Made by a program: the position numbers and the translations under genes. From positions 1 to 64,000 of the forward strand of contig NZ_JBJYIN010000009.1 of NCBI RefSeq assembly GCF_046237015.1: 64,000 bases of DNA. Direction: 5' to 3'. The notes under the pieces were generated by a model. The model made no database searches, was not told where the DNA came from, and saw only the letters and a program-made list of their open reading frames with translations. Source of the DNA: JBJYIN01 sp046237015 (lineage in GTDB: Bacteria; Pseudomonadota; Gammaproteobacteria; Enterobacterales; Enterobacteriaceae). Each line of letters begins with the position of its first letter. Position 1 is the stretch's first letter. Below are positions 49,134 to 58,078 of this stretch, in pieces.

Positions 49134-49712
49134 TTAATCATTGCTTTCAGTGTCTCTTAATATTTTCTTAAACACTTTCTTTAGGCTTACGCCCATTCCT
49201 GAGATAGACACCCCATAGTTTGCAAAATCACGAGCGACATCTATATTATTTTTTAAAATATGGTAATACATACACATTGATATTAATCTAACCGGCGTCA
49301 CTCCATTTAATGGAGTAGCAATATTTTTCTCTTTAATGTTATCAATGCTAAGAAGGGAAAAAACATCGTCAATAGAACTAAAAAAATCAAAAAAAGTTCG
49401 AGACTTTTCTTCTATCTCATTAATAATGAAAGAAATATCATCTGGTGAGTCCAGCAATGCAATACTCAGGGGTTTATTTGTAGACAGTCGGCTACGGATA
49501 TAACAATCAATTTCTTTTTTAGGATAAGGGCGATGGTCTAACTGATCAAACATAGGATGAACACCTAAATTGATAAATAAAACGTCGCCTGTCGTTTTTA
49601 TTTGAAAATTGACACAATTTATAAAACCATTGTTTTCTCTAAAAAAATCAGCATGACTTTCTCTAGAAAATCCATTTGAAATAAAAGATGATGTTATTAA
49701 TTGAGTATTCAT
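49134..49712 (-). CDS. Hypothetical protein, possibly DUF4304-like
   Basis: A 192-residue soluble protein. The first 55 residues (ITSSFISNGFSRESHADFFRENNGFINCVNFQIKTTGDVLFINLGVHP) have the layout of DUF4304-type proteins, which often occur as immunity or stress genes, but I assign this only tentatively. The rest is helical and charged (IINEIEEKSRTFFDFFSSIDDVFSLLSI). The GC content is low compared with ptsO and rnk. It is the first gene of the minus-strand block and lies 90 bp downstream of ptsO on the same strand. Confidence 0.6.
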   Translation of the reverse strand: MNTQLITSSFISNGFSRESHADFFRENNGFINCVNFQIKTTGDVLFINLGVHPMFDQLDHRPYPKKEIDCYIRSRLSTNKPLSIALLDSPDDISFIINEIEEKSRTFFDFFSSIDDVFSLLSIDNIKEKNIATPLNGVTPVRLISMCMYYHILKNNIDVARDFANYGVSISGMGVSLKKVFKKILRDTESND

Positions 49713-49802
49713 TCTGTTACCTATCAGTCCTTGTTTTCGTCACCCTTCTGTTCCTTGCAGGAGCGCCTATCATTTTATTTGAGATGTCGCATGATTGGGC
49801 GA

Positions 49803-50075
49803 TTATTCTTCATCAAAACCGGCCTCAAACAGTTGGATCACCGCTGCCAGCGCTTTTATTTCGTCGGGCCCAGTAGCCTCTACTTCAAGGTATTTTCCTT
49901 TGGCCGAGTCGAGCATCAACATGGCAATGACGCTACTGGCTTCGGCCTCCGTGCCGCTATCGTTACGCAAAATCACCTCAGCGTTAAAACTCTGCACCAG
50001 CTCAAACAATTTCATGGCGGGTCTGGCATGCATGCCGAGTTTATTTTTTATTTCAACCGTTTGTCGGACCGTCAT
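49803..50075 (-). CDS. ptsO: Phosphocarrier NPr of the nitrogen PTS
   Basis: A 90-residue HPr-like protein that relays phosphate from PtsP to PtsN. The phosphorylated histidine is H16 in NKLGMHARPAMKLFELV. The Ser-46-like region SSVIAMLMLDSAKGKYLEVEATG is typical. It is last in the rpoN-hpf-ptsN-rapZ-ptsO cluster, 13 bp after rapZ. The length equals E. coli NPr. Confidence 0.96.
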   Translation of the reverse strand: MTVRQTVEIKNKLGMHARPAMKLFELVQSFNAEVILRNDSGTEAEASSVIAMLMLDSAKGKYLEVEATGPDEIKALAAVIQLFEAGFDEE

Positions 50076-50088
50076 AGGCTATCCGATA

Positions 50089-50943
50089 TCATGGTTTACG
50101 TTTTTCCAGCGTACGATGCCGAGATTGAACGTTTTTGCCGCGTGAGCGGAAGTAGTCCGCCAGTTGCTCTGCAACATAAACGGAGCGGTGCTTGCCACCG
50201 GTACAACCAATCGCCACGGTCAGATAGCTGCGATTATTGGTCTCCAGCATGGGGAGCCATAGTTCCAGATAACTGCGTGTCTGATAGATGAAATTATGAA
50301 CTTCAGTGTGTCGATCGAGGAAGGCGGCGACAGGTTTATCCAGGCCCGTCATGGGGCGGAGTTTAGGATCCCAGTGTGGGTTAGGTAAAAAACGCACATC
50401 AAACACATAGTCGGCATCAATGGGAATACCATGCTTATAGCCGAAAGATTCAAAGACCATCGTCAGTTCTCGTTCCCGCTTGCCTAGCAGACGGGTACGT
50501 AGCATCTCAGCCAATTCATGTACTGACATTTCAGACGTATCAATGATCAAATCGGCCCGTGAGCGTAATGGCTCAAGCAGATCGCTTTCTTCATCAATTG
50601 CGCTTTCCAGTGATAGATTTCTACTGGATAGCGGGTGCAGTCGACGGGTGTCACTATAGCGGCGGATCAGTGTATTGCGATCGGCATCAAGGAATAATAA
50701 CTGAGGTGAAAAACTTTGTGGCAGCTGCGCCATGGCATGTTCAAACACCTCTGGCGATTCTGGCATGTTGCGCACATCAATACTGACCGCTGCGGAGATA
50801 TTGCGTGTTGCCAGCGTGCTAGCCAATTCTGGTAACAAGACCACTGGCAGGTTATCTACGCAGTAGAACCCCATATCTTCCAGCGCGCGCAGAGCGACGG
50901 ATTTCCCTGACCCTGAGCGACCACTGACAATCATCAGTACCAT
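50089..50943 (-). CDS. rapZ: RNase adaptor RapZ
   Basis: A 284-residue RNA-binding adaptor that senses glucosamine-6-phosphate and guides RNase E to the small RNA GlmZ, adjusting cell-envelope precursor synthesis. The N-terminal P-loop is VSGRSGSGKSVALRALED (6-23). The C-terminal domain includes TVAIGCTGGKHRSVYVAEQLADYF, and the basic tail (RGKNVQSRHRTLEKRKP) binds RNA. The length equals E. coli RapZ, and the position between ptsN and ptsO is conserved. Confidence 0.97.
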   Translation of the reverse strand: MVLMIVSGRSGSGKSVALRALEDMGFYCVDNLPVVLLPELASTLATRNISAAVSIDVRNMPESPEVFEHAMAQLPQSFSPQLLFLDADRNTLIRRYSDTRRLHPLSSRNLSLESAIDEESDLLEPLRSRADLIIDTSEMSVHELAEMLRTRLLGKRERELTMVFESFGYKHGIPIDADYVFDVRFLPNPHWDPKLRPMTGLDKPVAAFLDRHTEVHNFIYQTRSYLELWLPMLETNNRSYLTVAIGCTGGKHRSVYVAEQLADYFRSRGKNVQSRHRTLEKRKP

Positions 50944-51078
50944 CTGACGACTCCCCCCTGACCATGTGATGGTATGACCACCTTGTCATTGTTTTTATCA
51001 TACGTTGCCAGAAAATGAACGATGAGCATTCGAGGCATAAAAATGCTGTGATTCCCGACCTCTATGCTTACCACAGGG

Positions 51079-51552
51079 TTAACCCGCTTCCGTCATAATC
51101 TGATACAACTCTTCATCGCTTTGCGCTGCACGTAGACGCCGACAAACGGTTTTATCTGCCAGCCGTTTGGCAATAAGCGACAGCGTATGTAAGTGCGTTT
51201 TACATTGTTCTGCTGGAACCAGCAAGGCAAAAAGCAAATCAACCGCTTGATTGTCAATGGCATCGAAAGCGATTGGCTGTTCTAGCTGGATAAATACACC
51301 GATTGCCTCCAGCGCGTTATCGTCCTCCAGCTTACCGTGGGGGATAGCAATACCGTTGCCAATGCCTGTGCTGCCCATCCGTTCGCGGGTAAGAATGGCA
51401 TCAAAAATAATCTGTGAAGGGAGATTTAGCTGTTTGGCAGCCAGTTCACTGATAATCTCCAGCGCCCTTTTTTTACTTTGGCAATGGACGGTACTTCGGG
51501 TGCACTCTGGACGTAACACGGTGCTGAGTTGCAAATCAGGAACATTGTTCAT
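51079..51552 (-). CDS. ptsN: Nitrogen-regulatory PTS enzyme IIA (PtsN)
   Basis: A 157-residue EIIA domain, phosphorylated by NPr, that regulates potassium transport and other processes. The active-site histidine is H72 in GNGIAIPHGKLE. Other conserved segments are SKKRALEIISELAAKQLNLP and LFALLVPAEQCKTHLHTLSLIAKRLADK. The start is placed at 51552 (MNNVPDLQLSTVL), as in E. coli; a Met nine codons earlier (51579) adds an unconserved stretch. rapZ follows after 135 bp. Confidence 0.96.
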   Translation of the reverse strand: MNNVPDLQLSTVLRPECTRSTVHCQSKKRALEIISELAAKQLNLPSQIIFDAILTRERMGSTGIGNGIAIPHGKLEDDNALEAIGVFIQLEQPIAFDAIDNQAVDLLFALLVPAEQCKTHLHTLSLIAKRLADKTVCRRLRAAQSDEELYQIMTEAG

Positions 51553-51588
51553 TTTATATTCACTTAACGACACTTTCACTTCCGGTAA

Positions 51589-51620
51589 GCCCAGCCCGTA
51601 GTAAGATCTATGGGCTGGGG
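51589..51620. other. Intercistronic hairpin between hpf and ptsN
   Basis: CCCAGCCC (51590-51597) and GGGCTGGG (51612-51619) pair over 8 bp with a 14-base loop. No T tract follows on the minus strand, so it is more likely an RNA-processing or stability element than a terminator. Confidence 0.5.
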
Positions 51621-51655
51621 CAGTTCTTTCGCTACGCGATGGAGCAAAAGAAAAA

Positions 51656-51943
51656 TTAGTGCTGTTTTAGCTTATCCTTATGCTTATTGAGCTGGCGGGC
51701 CAGTTTATCGATCAGCAAATCGATCGCGGCGTACATATCTTCCGCTTCTGATGTGGCATGCAACTCTCCACCGTTGACGTGGAGAGTGGCGTCAGCGATT
51801 TGCTGCACTTTCTCCACTTTCAGTACCACATTGACCTGATTGATACGGTCAAAATATTGCTCTAACTTGGCAAACTTGGTATTGACGAAATCGCGTAAAG
51901 GCTCGGTAATTTCGATGTGATGTCCGGTGATGTTGAGCTGCAT
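51656..51943 (-). CDS. hpf: Ribosome hibernation promoting factor
   Basis: A 95-residue short-type HPF/YfiA protein that converts 90S ribosome dimers to hibernating 100S particles in stationary phase. The conserved start is MQLNITGHHIEITEPLRDFVNTKFAKLEQYF, and the second half is GGELHATSEAEDMYAAIDLLIDKLARQLNKHKDK. The start at 51943 gives the E. coli length; a Met nine codons upstream (51970) overlaps the rpoN stop region. It lies 23 bp after rpoN. Confidence 0.97.
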   Translation of the reverse strand: MQLNITGHHIEITEPLRDFVNTKFAKLEQYFDRINQVNVVLKVEKVQQIADATLHVNGGELHATSEAEDMYAAIDLLIDKLARQLNKHKDKLKQH

Positions 51944-51966
51944 AGTGTCTTCCTTCTCTGTTGAGA

Positions 51967-53400
51967 TCAAACCAACTGTTTACGTTGGTTTGATGGTGGG
52001 ATAGATAAAGACTCTCGGTATTTTGCCACGGTACGCCGTGCCACAATGATGCCTTGTTCCGCGAGCAATGTTGTTAATTTGCTGTCGCTTAAAGGCTTGG
52101 CGGGGTTTTCTGCGGCGACTAATTTCTTGACCAATGCTCGAATAGCCGTTGACGAAGCTTCACCTCCGCTATCGGTATTAACATGGCTGGAAAAGAAATA
52201 TTTTAGTTCAAAAATGCCGCGTGGGCTGTGCAGAAACTTTTGTGTTGTCACCCGGGAGATGGTGGATTCATGCATATCCACGACCTGAGCGATATCTGCC
52301 AGCACCATCGGTTTCATGAATTCTTCACCCTGTTCGAAAAAGTCCTGCTGCTGTTCGACAATACAGCGGGTGACTTTGAGCAGGGTGTCATTACGGCTCT
52401 CCAGGCTTTTGATTAGCCAGCGCGCTTCCTGCAAATGGCTGCGGATAAACTGACCATCGCTATCGCTGCGGACACTGCTGCCCAACGCAGCATATTGCTG
52501 ATTAATTTGCAGCCTAGGGACGCTATCCGTATTTAATTCAACCACCCAATGTCCCTGATGCTTGCGAACCAGTACATCAGGGATAACATATTCGGACTCA
52601 CCCGTGTTGATAGATTGGCCGGGGCGGGGATCGAGGGATTGAATCAGCGTCAGCGCTTCTTTCAGCACCTCTTCTTTCAGGCGCGTTGAGCGAATCAGGC
52701 TGCGGAAATCATGGTTTGCCAGCAGATCAAGGTATTCGCTGACGATGAGCGTTGCTTCAGTGAGCCGGGGCGTGTCTGAGGAGAACTGGGATAGCTGTAC
52801 CAGCAGGCAATCTCGTAGGTCGCGGGCGGCGACGCCCACAGGGTCGAAGCGTTGTACTCGTTTAAGTACGGCTTCCACCTCATCGAGGGTGACGTTTTCA
52901 TCACCGATACTATCCAGAATATCTTCCAACGGCACGGTGAGATAGCCGGTATTGTCCACCGCATCGACGATGGATGTCGCAATGGCGGTATCCGTCTCTG
53001 AAAACGGCGTCAACTCCACTTGCCACATCAAGTAGTCCTGAAGGGTTTGTGTCGTTTCCCCCTGATAAATGGGCAATTCCTCATCGCGATAATCTGTGCC
53101 GGTGCCGGATGGCGTACCTGCGGAATAGATTTCATCCCAGGTGGCATCCAGTGGTAATTCTTCCGGCATCTCTTTTTGCTCTAACGCTTCACCCGTATCC
53201 AGCGAATCGCTGTCGGCGGTATCGAATGCTTCTATTTCTTCGTGATTGTCCGTTTGTTCCAGCAACGGGTTGCTTTCCAGCGCCAATTGAATTTCTTGTT
53301 GCAGTTCAAGCGTGGACAGTTGCAACAGGCGGATTGCCTGCTGTAGCTGTGGCGTCATGGCCAGTTGCTGGCTAAGCCTGAGTTGCAAACCTTGCTTCAT
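51967..53400 (-). CDS. rpoN: RNA polymerase sigma-54 factor
   Basis: A 477-residue sigma factor for -24/-12 promoters, needing enhancer-binding ATPases such as NtrC. Region I is Gln/Leu-rich (LQLRLSQQLAMTPQLQQAIRLLQLSTLELQQEIQ), region II is acidic (about 55-105), and the C-terminal region III includes the RpoN box ARRTVAKYRE. The length equals E. coli RpoN. It is functionally linked to the nas promoter found at 29502-29520 of this window and to the PTS-Ntr genes downstream. Confidence 0.98.
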   Translation of the reverse strand: MKQGLQLRLSQQLAMTPQLQQAIRLLQLSTLELQQEIQLALESNPLLEQTDNHEEIEAFDTADSDSLDTGEALEQKEMPEELPLDATWDEIYSAGTPSGTGTDYRDEELPIYQGETTQTLQDYLMWQVELTPFSETDTAIATSIVDAVDNTGYLTVPLEDILDSIGDENVTLDEVEAVLKRVQRFDPVGVAARDLRDCLLVQLSQFSSDTPRLTEATLIVSEYLDLLANHDFRSLIRSTRLKEEVLKEALTLIQSLDPRPGQSINTGESEYVIPDVLVRKHQGHWVVELNTDSVPRLQINQQYAALGSSVRSDSDGQFIRSHLQEARWLIKSLESRNDTLLKVTRCIVEQQQDFFEQGEEFMKPMVLADIAQVVDMHESTISRVTTQKFLHSPRGIFELKYFFSSHVNTDSGGEASSTAIRALVKKLVAAENPAKPLSDSKLTTLLAEQGIIVARRTVAKYRESLSIPPSNQRKQLV

Positions 53401-53461
53401 AAGTGGTGCTAACGTCCCTATATTGGTTCAATGATGAGAATGAATTGAAAACACTACACTA

Positions 53462-54187
53462 TCAGAGTCGGAAGCCTTCGCCCAGATAGACGCGTTTTAC
53501 CTGCTCATCGGCGAGTATTTCGGTCGGAGAACCATGGGCAATCAATTGTCCCTGACTCACGATGTAGGCGCGTTCACAAACATCTAATGTTTCGCGCACG
53601 TTATGGTCGGTAATTAATACGCCGAGTCCGCTGTCTCGCAGATGCTCAATGATCTTTTTGATGTCAATCACTGAGATGGGGTCAACACCGGCAAAGGGTT
53701 CATCCAGCAGGATGAATTTAGGGTTCGCTGCTAGTGCTCGTGCGATTTCCACCCGACGCCGCTCACCACCGGAGAGTGATTGTCCCAGACTATCGCGTAA
53801 GTGAATAATATGGAATTCTTCCATTAGTTCATTTGCACGGTCTTCCTGCTGTTCAGGGGTGAGATCTTTACGGATCTGCAAAACGGCCATCAGGTTGTCA
53901 TAAACGCTTAATCGACGGAATATTGACGCTTCTTGCGGTAGATAACCAATACCGCGCAAGGCGCGATCGTGCAAAGGCAGTAGGCTGATGTCCTCGTCAT
54001 CAATCACAATTCGTCCGTCATCACGCTGAACGATGCCTACGACCATGTAAAACGTGGTGGTCTTACCGGCCCCGTTCGGCCCTAGCAGGCCGACAATCTC
54101 GCCTGAATTAACGGTGAGACTCACGTTTTCCACGACCTTGCGGCCTTTATACGCCTTGGCCAGATTTTCTGCGATTAATGTTGCCAT
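53462..54187 (-). CDS. lptB: Lipopolysaccharide export ATPase LptB
   Basis: A 241-residue cytoplasmic ATPase that, with LptF/LptG, extracts lipopolysaccharide from the inner membrane. Walker A is GPNGAGKTT, the signature is LSGGERRRVEIARAL, Walker B is FILLDEPFAGVDPIS and the switch histidine is in LITDHNVRE. It lies 3 bp after lptA and 61 bp before rpoN. The length equals E. coli LptB. Confidence 0.98.
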   Translation of the reverse strand: MATLIAENLAKAYKGRKVVENVSLTVNSGEIVGLLGPNGAGKTTTFYMVVGIVQRDDGRIVIDDEDISLLPLHDRALRGIGYLPQEASIFRRLSVYDNLMAVLQIRKDLTPEQQEDRANELMEEFHIIHLRDSLGQSLSGGERRRVEIARALAANPKFILLDEPFAGVDPISVIDIKKIIEHLRDSGLGVLITDHNVRETLDVCERAYIVSQGQLIAHGSPTEILADEQVKRVYLGEGFRL

Positions 54188-54190
54188 AAG

Positions 54191-54763
54191 TTATTCAGTG
54201 ACTCGTGGTTGCGGTTTCTGAGAGGTGGTCGTCGTGTTCTTGTTCCCTTTTTCCTGAAGTTGGGAAGGAACCAATACCGTCGTAACACGTTTACCTTTAT
54301 CGCTGAAGGCTTCCATCTGTTGTTGTTTCACCAGATAAGTGATGCGGTCGCCTTTTACATTACTGTCCATCTGTTCCAAATAAGCATTGCCCGTCAGAAC
54401 CAGAAGGTCGCTGGCGAGCTCATAACGTACTTTTTGGGCTCGGCCTTTTACCGGCTTGCCGTTATCCTGCATTTGGTAGAACGTCACGGGATTACCGTAA
54501 CCTTCTACGACCTCTTTACCCTGTGCGCCTTGAGGACGAATAACGACGACTTTGTCAGCCTTGACTTCAATAGTGCCCTGTTTGACCACGACATTACCGG
54601 TAAACGTCACGGTGTTGCTTTGCATGTCCAGCGATTGCTGCGCGGAGTCAATGTGAATCGGCTGGTTACTATCTCCGGTAACGGCCAGCGCAGAAACGCT
54701 GATGGCTAACAGCGAGCTGGCGATCAGGGTATTTTGCATCAGATTATTGGTTTTGGATTTCAT
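54191..54763 (-). CDS. lptA: Lipopolysaccharide transport periplasmic protein LptA
   Basis: A 190-residue periplasmic beta-jellyroll protein forming the bridge that carries LPS across the periplasm. The signal peptide covers residues 1 to about 28 (TLIASSLLAISVSALA/VTG). Jellyroll strands include PIHIDSAQQSLDMQSNTVTFTGNVVVKQGTIEVKADKVVVI. The C-terminal tail is polar (NKNTTTTSQKPQ). Its start overlaps lptC by 20 bp. The length is close to E. coli LptA (185). Confidence 0.96.
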   Translation of the reverse strand: MKSKTNNLMQNTLIASSLLAISVSALAVTGDSNQPIHIDSAQQSLDMQSNTVTFTGNVVVKQGTIEVKADKVVVIRPQGAQGKEVVEGYGNPVTFYQMQDNGKPVKGRAQKVRYELASDLLVLTGNAYLEQMDSNVKGDRITYLVKQQQMEAFSDKGKRVTTVLVPSQLQEKGNKNTTTTSQKPQPRVTE

Positions 54764-55310
54764 AAGAGGTTTTTACCTTTTCGATCAACTCGGCTGTCTT
54801 GTTGCGTAGATTGCCACGCATTTTCATCCCGTTGGAAGTAAAGCTGGCACCGTATAGGGTCACTTCATCATCGGAAGAGACGTCCTGAGTCACCAGATTT
54901 ACCTGGGCATTGTTTGTTTTTATTCTCTCCAACTGTGAGTCATTTGTCAGGCTATTGACCTCAACATGACCATACAGATAGAGCATTTTGTCTTTTGTCA
55001 GCTTGGCGCGATCCGCGCGTACTGACCAGGTTGCCGTACCTTGCTCGTTAAATAATGTCGCCACTGGCGTCGTAAACCAGCTCAGTTGCTCATCATTAAA
55101 ATATTCTGCCTTATCCGAAATCAGACGGTAACTCAGCTTTCCGGTGGGGCTATAAACCAGCGTGGTGGTTTTCTCGCTGGTATATACCGGTACGGCCGGG
55201 TCCGGAGTATCAATGGGTGCCGTCGTTTCGTTATCCGCTATATTCCAGCCAATCAGAATGAGCGCCAGCAATGCTAGCAACGCGGTCAACCAACGTCTGG
55301 TTTTACTCAT
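54744..55310 (-). CDS. lptC: Lipopolysaccharide export protein LptC
   Basis: A 188-residue bitopic protein of the Lpt bridge. One transmembrane helix (LTALLALLALILIGWNIA, about 8-25) is followed by a periplasmic jellyroll (KTTTLVYSPTGKLSYRLISDKAEYF). It links the LptBFG complex to LptA. It overlaps kdsC by 4 bp and lptA by 20 bp, giving tight coupling. E. coli LptC has 191 residues. Confidence 0.96.
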   Translation of the reverse strand: MSKTRRWLTALLALLALILIGWNIADNETTAPIDTPDPAVPVYTSEKTTTLVYSPTGKLSYRLISDKAEYFNDEQLSWFTTPVATLFNEQGTATWSVRADRAKLTKDKMLYLYGHVEVNSLTNDSQLERIKTNNAQVNLVTQDVSSDDEVTLYGASFTSNGMKMRGNLRNKTAELIEKVKTSYEIQNQ

Positions 55311-55873
55311 ATTGACAACCCTTTGGCATGCTCCAGCTTATCCTGTGAGAACAGAATTAAATCGCAAAGTTCACGTACGGCACCGCGTCCACCCGCGATA
55401 CGCGTAACGTAATCGGCACGCGGTAATAACAGAGGGTGCGCGTCGGCTACGGCAACGCTCAAACCGACTTGTGCCATCACCGGCCAATCGATCAGGTCAT
55501 CACCGATATAAGCAACCTGATTGGCGGGGACAGACAGTTTATCCAACAGATCGTTGAAGGCCAAAACCTTATCGGATTGACCCTGATAAAGATGGGTAAT
55601 GCCTAATGTTTTACACCGATCCTGCAAGAGCTTGGCCGATCGTCCGGTAATGATCGCAACCTCGATACCGGATGTCAGTAGACAACGAATGCCATAGCCG
55701 TCGCGTACATTAAACGCTTTCAACTCTTCACCGTGATTACCCATATAAATCAGGCCATCAGACATGACGCCGTCAACATCACAGATTAACAGGCGAATTT
55801 CACGGGCTTTATCCAGTACCTGTTGATCGACAGGTCCATAACAGGTATCGGTTTGTGCCCCGACTTCACTCAT
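55307..55873 (-). CDS. kdsC: 3-deoxy-D-manno-octulosonate 8-phosphate phosphatase KdsC
   Basis: A 188-residue HAD-superfamily enzyme removing phosphate from KDO-8-phosphate in LPS core synthesis. The nucleophile motif is LLICDVDGVMSDGLIY (32-47), followed by IITGRSAKLL and the terminal motif YIGDDLIDWPVM. It stands between kdsD (83 bp upstream) and lptC (4-bp overlap), the usual enterobacterial order. Confidence 0.97.
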   Translation of the reverse strand: MSEVGAQTDTCYGPVDQQVLDKAREIRLLICDVDGVMSDGLIYMGNHGEELKAFNVRDGYGIRCLLTSGIEVAIITGRSAKLLQDRCKTLGITHLYQGQSDKVLAFNDLLDKLSVPANQVAYIGDDLIDWPVMAQVGLSVAVADAHPLLLPRADYVTRIAGGRGAVRELCDLILFSQDKLEHAKGLSI

Positions 55874-55956
55874 TGGCGTTTATCCTTGCTTCACAGTTTT
55901 TGCTTCACTCGTGTCGGTTTTTTTCGACACGTTAACGTGTCGTTTGCCACGGCGTC

Positions 55957-56943
55957 TTACACCACACCAGCACGTAGCATATCGTGCATATGGACAATTC
56001 CCACCAGACGATCGTTCTCTGCCACTAAAAGCGCGGTAATGTGGCGTGATTGCATCAGGTTCAGCGCGTCAACCGCGAGTGTCTGTGGTGTAACCCGAAT
56101 GCCGCCAGCGGTCATCACATCAACAATGCGGGCGCTGTTCAAGTCAATATTCATGTCGAAAATACGGCGTAGATCACCATCGGTGAAGATGCCTTGAATT
56201 TTCATATCTGATTCGCAGATTACCGTCATACCCAGATTTTTGCGCGTGATTTCTACCAGTGCGTCGCGTAGCGAGGCATCGTGTGGCACGTGCGGAATCT
56301 CATCGCCCGAATGCATGATATCGCTGACGCGTAGCAAAAGTTTGCGGCCCAGTGCGCCACCGGGATGTGAGAGGGCAAAATCTTCGGCGGTAAACCCACG
56401 CGCTTGCAATAATGCCACGGCGAGTGCATCGCCCATCACCAGTGTCGCTGTGGTGCTGCTGGTGGGGGCTAACCCCAATGGGCAGGCTTCTTGTGGAACA
56501 TGGACGCATAAATGGATGTCTGCCGCTTTTCCCATCGTGCTTTCAGGATTTCCCGTCATGCAAATCAGGAAAATTTTCTGGCGTTTCAACACGGGAATTA
56601 ATGACAGGATTTCGTGGGATTCGCCTGAGTTGGAAATGGCGATGACAATGTCATGCGGTGTGACCATCCCTAAATCACCGTGGCTGGCCTCTCCGGGATG
56701 CACAAAAAAAGCGGGAGTGCCAGTGCTGGCAAATGTGGCTGCCATTTTGCAGCCGATATGCCCGGATTTTCCCATCCCCATGACAACCACTTTCCCCTGA
56801 CAGTAGAAAATTTTCTCGCAGGCTCGTGTAAAAGCGTCATCGATGTATTGATCCAACTGTGCTAAACCTTCACGCTCGGTTTTTAGCACTTGCTTACCTG
56901 CCAATTGAAAATCAAAACCGGGTTGTAGTTCAAAATGTGACAT
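55957..56943 (-). CDS. kdsD: D-arabinose 5-phosphate isomerase KdsD
   Basis: A 328-residue isomerase converting ribulose-5-phosphate to arabinose-5-phosphate, the first KDO-specific step. The SIS sugar-binding domain is first (GKVVVMGMGKSGHIGCKMAATFASTGTPAFFVHPGEASHGDLGM), with two CBS domains in the C-terminal half (IMHSGDEIPHV and VDVMTAGGIRVTPQTLAVDALNLMQSR). The start at 56943 (MSHFELQPGFDF) matches E. coli; an in-frame Met at 57003 is in AT-rich upstream DNA. Confidence 0.97.
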   Translation of the reverse strand: MSHFELQPGFDFQLAGKQVLKTEREGLAQLDQYIDDAFTRACEKIFYCQGKVVVMGMGKSGHIGCKMAATFASTGTPAFFVHPGEASHGDLGMVTPHDIVIAISNSGESHEILSLIPVLKRQKIFLICMTGNPESTMGKAADIHLCVHVPQEACPLGLAPTSSTTATLVMGDALAVALLQARGFTAEDFALSHPGGALGRKLLLRVSDIMHSGDEIPHVPHDASLRDALVEITRKNLGMTVICESDMKIQGIFTDGDLRRIFDMNIDLNSARIVDVMTAGGIRVTPQTLAVDALNLMQSRHITALLVAENDRLVGIVHMHDMLRAGVV

Positions 56944-57115
56944 ACCTGAATAATCCTGCTTGTTTTCATATTTGAGTGAATGCTTGATGTGCTGGTTAAT
57001 CAAGCAACTTGCCGCTAATCAAGCTATTTTTTGTTCAAACCATTTTGTTGTTTAAACAATCTTTTCATCAAACAATTATCTAATTAAACAATCGGTCGAG
57101 CGCGTCATTTATCGA

Positions 57116-58078
57116 TCACATAAAGAACAAGACCGAGAGATAAACGGCAAATGCGCAGAGTAATAGTGCGCCTGCGCGTTGTCCAATACGGCGTTTTCTA
57201 CTGAGACACAGTGCTGTCAGTAACGCGCTGGCTCCCAACATGACCCAATAGTCACGTCCGAAAGCAAGGGGGTTGAACACGCCCGGTGACAGCAGCGCGG
57301 GTATGCCCAGCACAATGGTAATATTAAAGATATTCGAGCCAATCAGATTACCTAGCGCGATATCATCTTCCTTTTTTAGTGTGCCAACAATGGCGGTTGC
57401 CAATTCCGGCAGGCTGGTGCCAATGGCGAGTACGGTGAGGCCGATAGTCAGTTCGCTGATGTGAAAATAGCGAGCCAGTACGGTGGCATTGTCAATGACC
57501 ATACGGGCTGCCATCGGTAAAATAATCAGCCCGAGAATCAACCATAAAACGGCGACGGTTTGGTTACTGTCTGCGTGGGGAAGTTCAGCCACCTGTTCTT
57601 GCGTGAGACTATCCACGCCGTCCTGTTGTGCCAGACGCATCATTCGAATCATCAGAAACAAAAATATCCCGCCAGCCGCCAGCAGTATGACCCCGTCCAT
57701 GCGGCTCAGATTGTTATCGCGGAGTAAGAGGCCACATAAAACGGTGACCAGCAGCATCAGCGGAAATTCCCGGCGTAGCAATTCTGAATGAACCGTTAAA
57801 GGGCGAATCAGCGTTGCGCTGCCGAGAATCAACAGAATATTCGCAATATTGGAGCCGAGTACGTTGCCGACGGCCATATCGACCTGATGGTTCAGTGCGG
57901 CGGTGACAGAGACGATCAGTTCGGGTAATGAAGTACCGAAGCCAACAATGGTGAGACCAATGATGAAGGGGGGTAAACCCAGCGCCCGCGCCAGGATCGC
58001 GGCACCATACACCAAACGATCGGCACCATATACCAGCAGCGCCAAGCCAACGATCAACAGTACGGTCGCAAAAAGCAT
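57116..58078 (-). CDS. yrbG: Calcium/sodium antiporter family protein YrbG
   Basis: A 320-residue inner-membrane protein of the CaCA exchanger family with about ten hydrophobic segments. Both alpha repeats are intact: GFGTSLPELIVSVTAALNHQVDMAVGNVLGSNIANILLILG in the first half and AIGTSLPELATAIVGTLKKEDDIALGNLIGSNIFNITIVLG in the second, with the ion-binding glutamates. Transport by the E. coli protein is not firmly established. It is divergent from mlaF, as in E. coli. Confidence 0.95.
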   Translation of the reverse strand: MLFATVLLIVGLALLVYGADRLVYGAAILARALGLPPFIIGLTIVGFGTSLPELIVSVTAALNHQVDMAVGNVLGSNIANILLILGSATLIRPLTVHSELLRREFPLMLLVTVLCGLLLRDNNLSRMDGVILLAAGGIFLFLMIRMMRLAQQDGVDSLTQEQVAELPHADSNQTVAVLWLILGLIILPMAARMVIDNATVLARYFHISELTIGLTVLAIGTSLPELATAIVGTLKKEDDIALGNLIGSNIFNITIVLGIPALLSPGVFNPLAFGRDYWVMLGASALLTALCLSRKRRIGQRAGALLLCAFAVYLSVLFFM

